A stretch of DNA of 8,953 nucleotides from contig USFF01000029.1 of the NCBI GenBank assembly GCA_900553835.1, positions 1 to 8,953 of the forward strand, in the 5' to 3' direction. Below are positions 4,781 through 8,953 of the stretch, piece after piece (positions within the stretch are counted from its first letter, which is position 1; each line of letters starts with the position of its first letter). The notes under the pieces are model-generated. The model saw only the letters and a list, made by a program, of their open reading frames with translations. It did not search any database and had not been told where the DNA came from. This DNA comes from an uncultured Mycoplasmatota bacterium (lineage in GTDB: Bacteria > Bacillota_I > Bacilli_A > RF39 > UBA660). Position numbers and translations under genes: made by a program.

Positions 4781-7376
4781 CATCGTACCAATTATCTCCT
4801 ACCTCTATTTCTACTTTTAGTGGTACTAATATTTTATATGTATTTTCCATAATTTGTTTAACTAAAGTTTTCATTTCTTCTAGTTCACTAAATGGTACAC
4901 TAAATACGAGTTCATCATGAACTTGTACTAACATTTTAGTATTTAAATTTCTCTTAGTAATTTCTTTATCTATTTCTATCATTGCTTTCTTTATAATATC
5001 CGCGCCTGTTCCTTGTATACCAGTATTTAAAGCAATTCTCTCCCCACTTTTTCTAATAATATAATTAGTGTTAGAAAGTTCTTCTATTACTCTTTTTCTT
5101 CCAAATAAAGTTTTAACATATCCTTTATCTTTAGCATCTTTAACTATATAGTCCATATATTCTTTTACTTTAGGATACATAGTTAAATACTTACTAATTA
5201 ATTCCTTTGCTTCACTAGCATTAACACTTAAGTTTTCAGATAGTCCATATCCACTTATACCATAAACAATACCAAATATAACAGCTTTAGCATTTCTTCT
5301 TTGTTCTTTTGTAACATTACTAATATCTACTCCATAAATATCACTTGCAACTTTAGTATGAATATCTTCATGACTTAAAAAAGCATTAATTAAATTTTCA
5401 TCCCCACTTATATGCGCAAGTAATCTAAGTTCTATCTGAGAATAGTCACTACTTAAAAGAACATTGTTTTCTTCTGGAAAGAAAGCTTTTCTAATTCTTT
5501 TACCTTCCTCACTTCTAATGGGAATATTTTGTAAATTAGGTTCTACACATGAAAGTCTACCAGTTCTAGCAACAGCTTGTTTAAATATAGTATGAATTTT
5601 ACCATCTTCCATAACAAACTTCTTTAAACTTTCCATATAAGTATTTATTAATTTAGATAAATTTCTATATTCAAGAATTAACCCTATAATAGGATTTAAA
5701 TCATAATATTTCATTAAAGTATCATGATCTGTTTTATAGTTTTCATCTGTTTTTTTCTTTCTATAAGGAAGCCCTAACTTTTCAAATAATATATATCCAG
5801 TTTGTTTAGAACTTAATATATTAAATTCCTCCCCTGCCGTGTCATATATTTCACTAACTACTTCATTAATTCTATTTTCTAAATCATCTTTAATCTTATC
5901 AAGTTCATTTGTATTAAGTCTAAACCCATTTAACTCCATTTTAGCAAGTACAAATGTAAGAGGAACTTCTATACTATTAAATAAATCAAGCATTCCTTCA
6001 TTTTTTAATTCATTTAAATACTTATCTTTAGTATTATGAATAAACTTTACTTTACTAACTAAATTACTAATATATAATTCTTCTTCAATAGTAATTTCTT
6101 CATCTTTCATATATGTATCATAGAAAATTATATTATAGTTATTAGTATTTGCTAGATATGCTATGTCATCTTTAACATTATAGTTAAGTAAATATCCTGC
6201 AAGTAAACTATCATATTTAAGATTATTTAATTTAATACCATATCTATTTAAAAAACATACACTTTTTTTAATATCATATGTGTTAACTGCATATGAAAAG
6301 ATATCTTTATTTAAAATAACAGCATTTTCATCTAAATAATAATAGTTTTCTCCATCATATATAATTAAACTAACAAACTTAGCAAGATGATAATTTTCTT
6401 TAGAAAGTTCTAAATAAAAACTAAATTCTTTATTAATATTAAGTTTATCACTTACTTTAATAACATTTTCTTTTTTCTCTTCAAATAAACTTAACTGTTT
6501 AGCACTATCCTCTTCCATCTCAAGTTTCTTAATCATACTATAAAACTCAAGTTCTTTATATATATTCTTTAATTCTTCTTTTTTACATCCCATATATTTA
6601 ATATCTTCAAAAGTCATATTAAGAGGAACATCTTTATAAATAGTAGCAATTTCTTTGCTAAAGAAAGCATCTTCTCTTCCTTCAAGCAATTTATCTTTTA
6701 CTTTGCCTTTAACAGTATCAATATTATCATATAAATTATCTACAGTTTTATATTCGTGAAGTAAATTAAGTGCAGTTTTTTCTCCAATTCCTTTAACTCC
6801 TGGTATATTATCAGATGGATCTCCCATTAAAGCTTTTAAATCTATCATTCTAATTGGTTCAAGTCCATAAGTATCAAAAAATACTTTTTCATCCATTAAA
6901 ATATAATCTTTTTGTTTTAATAATTTAACATTTACATCACTACTTATTAATTGTAGTAAATCTTTATCACTACTTATAATAGTGGCATCATATTCCTTAT
7001 CAATATCAGCCATTTTAGCAAATGTTCCAATTATATCATCAGCTTCATAATTATCGCAATTTACCCATTTAATACCCATAGCATCTAGTACTTCATATGC
7101 TTTAGGAAATTGCATTAATAAATCTTTTGGAGTTTCAATTCTTCCAGCTTTATACTTTTCATATTTTTCATGTCTAAAGTTTTTACCCTTATCAAATGCA
7201 ACAACTATGTACTCTGGTTTCTCTTCATTAATTATTTTATTCATCATATTAGTAAAACCAAATAAAGCATTAGTAGGAAAACCATTAGTATTTCTCATTA
7301 AACTCCCAGAATAAGCAGTTGCATAATAACTTCTAAATAATAAGTTATTCCCATCTATTAAAATTGCACGTTTCAT
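4773..7376 (-). CDS. polA: DNA polymerase I
   Basis: The 867-residue enzyme removes RNA primers and fills gaps in replication and repair. The 5'-3' exonuclease domain (1-290) keeps its acidic metal ligands: D8, D62, E111/D113/D114 (YEADD), D137/D139 and D186/D189 (GDPSDN), followed by the helix-hairpin-helix GVKGIGEKTA. The middle domain (about 310-470) lacks the acidic residues of a proofreading exonuclease (where DxE is expected it reads FYLEL), as in Bacillus and Thermus enzymes, so 3'-5' activity is probably absent. The polymerase domain is complete: TGRLSCVEPNLQNIP (605-619), motif A DYSQIELR (644-651), O-helix R693, K697, F701 and Y705, and motif C VHDE (819-822). The ATG follows AGGATGTGAT. 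The promoter is at 7398-7426; the 43-bp gap to the upstream gene also holds that gene's terminator. No frameshift is seen. Confidence 0.98.
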   Translation of the reverse strand: MKRAILIDGNNLLFRSYYATAYSGSLMRNTNGFPTNALFGFTNMMNKIINEEKPEYIVVAFDKGKNFRHEKYEKYKAGRIETPKDLLMQFPKAYEVLDAMGIKWVNCDNYEADDIIGTFAKMADIDKEYDATIISSDKDLLQLISSDVNVKLLKQKDYILMDEKVFFDTYGLEPIRMIDLKALMGDPSDNIPGVKGIGEKTALNLLHEYKTVDNLYDNIDTVKGKVKDKLLEGREDAFFSKEIATIYKDVPLNMTFEDIKYMGCKKEELKNIYKELEFYSMIKKLEMEEDSAKQLSLFEEKKENVIKVSDKLNINKEFSFYLELSKENYHLAKFVSLIIYDGENYYYLDENAVILNKDIFSYAVNTYDIKKSVCFLNRYGIKLNNLKYDSLLAGYLLNYNVKDDIAYLANTNNYNIIFYDTYMKDEEITIEEELYISNLVSKVKFIHNTKDKYLNELKNEGMLDLFNSIEVPLTFVLAKMELNGFRLNTNELDKIKDDLENRINEVVSEIYDTAGEEFNILSSKQTGYILFEKLGLPYRKKKTDENYKTDHDTLMKYYDLNPIIGLILEYRNLSKLINTYMESLKKFVMEDGKIHTIFKQAVARTGRLSCVEPNLQNIPIRSEEGKRIRKAFFPEENNVLLSSDYSQIELRLLAHISGDENLINAFLSHEDIHTKVASDIYGVDISNVTKEQRRNAKAVIFGIVYGISGYGLSENLSVNASEAKELISKYLTMYPKVKEYMDYIVKDAKDKGYVKTLFGRKRVIEELSNTNYIIRKSGERIALNTGIQGTGADIIKKAMIEIDKEITKRNLNTKMLVQVHDELVFSVPFSELEEMKTLVKQIMENTYKILVPLKVEIEVGDNWYDAK

Positions 7377-7397
7377 TTACATCACATCCTAACTTTA

Positions 7398-7426
7398 ATT
7401 ATACAAAAAAGTAGTTACTTTAGCAA
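7398..7426 (-). promoter_or_regulatory. Promoter of polA, interleaved with the upstream terminator
   Basis: On the minus strand there is a -35 TTGCTA (7421-7426, four of six), a 17-base spacer and a perfect -10 TATAAT (7398-7403). The -35 lies in the loop and stop codon of the upstream gene's terminator hairpin, and the spacer holds the hairpin's 3' arm and T-tract. The start near 7391 leaves about 15 bases before the ATG. Confidence 0.65.
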
Positions 7427-7431
7427 CCACT
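7405..7431 (-). terminator. Intrinsic terminator of the surface-protein gene
   Basis: On the minus strand AGTGGTT (7425-7431) pairs with AACTACT (7410-7416) in a 7-bp stem with one G-T pair, around an 8-base loop that contains the stop codon (7420-7422), followed by TTTTT (7405-7409). Confidence 0.65.
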
Positions 7432-8937
7432 TTCAGTTTCTTCAATTTCATATGGCTTTTCAGGACTTCCATCTCCACTTTTCCAAAGAACGCATGATTT
7501 TAAGGATGTAACTGGACGAACGGCGCGAGTATTGTATACTCCGTCCCATCCTAAGTAACCAAAATTGCCCGAGCCATCCATAAGTGACAAGAGCGAAGAA
7601 TAACCATCCCAGCGAAATGGAGACAATATCCACCAGTAGGTTGAACCCGTAATACTGTTGCCATCACTATTTGTATAGTACCAAGTATATGGACTAGTCA
7701 AACTTGCATTATGTCCGCCTGCATATTTTACTTCGTCAGCAGTCATTAAAGCTATTGGATATATTAACTTTGCTTCACTATTGCTTCCTGAAAATGCATC
7801 TTTATTATTTGTACAGCCATATATTGGTTGATAAGTTGTCCTCATTCTAATGCGAGGAGCATAATCAAACGTTGTACTAGCTGTGTTATAAGAGCCGCTT
7901 CCCACTTCTCTATCGTTACAATAAACCGCATTTGTACTTAAATATTTTGCATAATTTGTTTTTAAATTATTTTCATACCACGTATCTATTACATCTTTTA
8001 TCGTACTATTATTTTCATTTGTTCTGTTAGAAGTAAGTGTTCCACTTGTTCCATACATATATCCCACATACATCGGATCATTAAATGTACTATTGAATTT
8101 ACTTGCAGCTATATAACCCTCTTCTGTATCAGTACTTATTCCTGCATAAAGAAGTCTGATACTAGAGTCATGGTTTGTTCTTATTATTCTCCAGTAGAAG
8201 CCTCCAAACTTAACCCAGTTGTTTTTGGCATCTCCTGCAAAGTAATAGACATCTTGTGAACTACTTCCAACTATACTTTCTGTAGCTTTATATAGTGTTC
8301 CTATGTTAGTACTTGTAAATGTTGTAGCGAAATCAGTTCTCACTTCTCTAGCCGTATTATCGTCCGTTATTTGCCATCCTAAAGTTCCTTCCTCATAATC
8401 TCCGTGATCCACAGTGCCTTTTTCTATATAAAGAGTACCACTTAACTTTTTGCCCATATCATCACTTTGATCTATTTCACTACTATTCTCATACTTAAAC
8501 TCTACACTGTAAGTATGTGTATCTCCTTTAGCTATCTCTACACTGTAAGCTAGTACCTTATCTTTTTGAGTACTGCTCTTAGGCACATCTTTAAAGTCAC
8601 TCATATTATATCCACCATCTGTACTAGTTATTTTATATTGTAAAAAACCAGTAGTTACAAAAGTATTTACTAAATCTTTTATAACTATATTATATTTATA
8701 AGCACTATTACTTTCATTTTTAACTGTAAAAGTATTTACTCCACTACTCCATCCTGGTACTATTTCTGTTCCTGCTATTGTACCTGTACCTGCAGTAAAT
8801 ATAATCTTTAAATCTGTACTTTCTACAGATATATCTTTACCACTTCCAAATATTTCTGTAGTAAAGTATGCTAAAGTAACAGACAAAACTACTACTAGCA
8901 AACTTCCTAATATTATAATTAATTCTTTCTTTTTCAT
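7420..8937 (-). CDS. Secreted or surface protein: TasA/camelysin-like N-terminus, C-type-lectin-like C-terminal domain
   Basis: The product has 505 residues. An N-terminal Lys-rich hydrophobic segment (5-24) runs into AYFT, the pattern of SipW-processed TasA/camelysin (CalY) precursors. Residues 35-175 fit that family's beta-sandwich (EIVPGWSSGVNTFTVKN, 58-74, then strands ending LSGTLYIEKG). The middle carries YYFAGDAKNNWVKFGGFYWRIIR (231-253), a motif I associate with repeated surface proteins of gut Bacilli. The C-terminal domain has YPIALMTADEV (393-403), WWILSP (435-440), a diverse stretch (441-472), then VRPVTSLKS (473-481) and GDGSPEKPYEI (488-498), resembling DUF6273-like or formylglycine-enzyme-like C-type-lectin folds. 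Cysteines are at 340, 375, 482 and 505 (last residue). There is no LPxTG anchor. A GGAAG-type ribosome binding site precedes the ATG; the promoter lies outside the window. A role in binding or adhesion is inference. Confidence 0.8.
   Translation of the reverse strand: MKKKELIIILGSLLVVVLSVTLAYFTTEIFGSGKDISVESTDLKIIFTAGTGTIAGTEIVPGWSSGVNTFTVKNESNSAYKYNIVIKDLVNTFVTTGFLQYKITSTDGGYNMSDFKDVPKSSTQKDKVLAYSVEIAKGDTHTYSVEFKYENSSEIDQSDDMGKKLSGTLYIEKGTVDHGDYEEGTLGWQITDDNTAREVRTDFATTFTSTNIGTLYKATESIVGSSSQDVYYFAGDAKNNWVKFGGFYWRIIRTNHDSSIRLLYAGISTDTEEGYIAASKFNSTFNDPMYVGYMYGTSGTLTSNRTNENNSTIKDVIDTWYENNLKTNYAKYLSTNAVYCNDREVGSGSYNTASTTFDYAPRIRMRTTYQPIYGCTNNKDAFSGSNSEAKLIYPIALMTADEVKYAGGHNASLTSPYTWYYTNSDGNSITGSTYWWILSPFRWDGYSSLLSLMDGSGNFGYLGWDGVYNTRAVRPVTSLKSCVLWKSGDGSPEKPYEIEETESGC
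7516..7617 (-). other. Candidate hypervariable segment (DGR-type variable region) in the surface protein
   Basis: These 34 codons (residues 441-474) lie between the framework motifs WWILSP and RPV. By hand count 49 of 102 bases are G or C, far above neighbouring genes, and the wider 45-codon stretch 7501-7635 has only 24 adenines in 135 coding-strand bases, in a genome whose coding strands are rich in A. Codons rare elsewhere here (CGC, GCC, CTC, TCG, GGC) cluster. The end of the segment (CGCGCCGTTCGTCCAG) is GC-rich, as mutagenic-homology initiation sites are. This is what adenine-directed mutagenesis of a lectin-like binding face would leave. No template repeat or reverse transcriptase is in the window, so paralog exchange or plain selection remain possible. 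Confidence 0.4.
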
Positions 8938-8953
8938 ATAAACTTCCTTTCTT

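Noticed and set aside
5839..6039. Plus-strand open frame inside polA
   Set aside because: It is an antisense shadow of conserved polA sequence with low-complexity Ser/Leu composition.
1..8953. CRISPR array, tRNA or rRNA gene, riboswitch, insertion sequence, or DGR template repeat
   Set aside because: Reading both strands by eye gave no regularly spaced repeats, no tRNA cloverleaf, no transposase or reverse-transcriptase motifs, and no second copy of the 7516-7617 segment.

Overview
The window looks like a chromosomal segment from an AT-rich Firmicute or Tenericute-like bacterium, probably an uncultured gut Bacilli lineage of the RF39 type. The reasons are low G+C, very short intergenic spaces, strong AAGGAGG-like ribosome binding sites, the ylbM/yceD/rpmF neighbourhood known from Bacilli, and a surface protein with the 'WVKFGGFYWRIIR' and 'VRPV' motifs I associate with such genomes. 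The genetic code appears standard: tryptophans in all long genes are TGG, and yceD ends in TGA. The taxonomic placement is inference.

Layout. Positions 1-77 hold no gene but carry a strong promoter pointing left out of the window. Then, on the minus strand, come a small membrane-anchored SPOR-like protein (78-503), ribosomal protein L32 (rpmF, 571-774) and its usual partner YceD/DUF177 (771-1259, overlapping rpmF by ATGA). A divergent promoter region (1260-1366) separates these from the plus-strand tmcAL (1367-2494), which makes ac4C34 in elongator tRNA-Met. tmcAL converges on, and overlaps by 11 bp, a cation diffusion facilitator (2484-3350, minus). Next on the minus strand are an AAA ATPase of the DUF4143 type (3415-4671), DNA polymerase I (4773-7376) and a secreted or surface protein (7420-8937) with a TasA/camelysin-like N-terminus and a C-type-lectin-like C-terminal domain.

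How the parts relate. yceD-rpmF is a ribosome-assembly operon and tmcAL is a translation gene, so 571-2494 is a translation block. polA is housekeeping. The ATPase looks like an accessory gene: it has its own promoter and is bracketed by two related 51-bp copies of a palindromic repeat. Gene ends are very compact. Terminator hairpins overlap stop codons at three places, and predicted promoters lie only about 20 bases from start codons.

Three observations stand out. (1) L32 begins with MKLDLQLFA, nearly the Prp-protease leader of Firmicute ribosomal protein L27 grafted onto L32. (2) Twin palindromic repeats define a possible ATPase cassette. (3) A short, strongly A-depleted, GC-rich coding stretch in the surface protein resembles the variable region of a diversity-generating retroelement, although no reverse transcriptase or template repeat is in the window.
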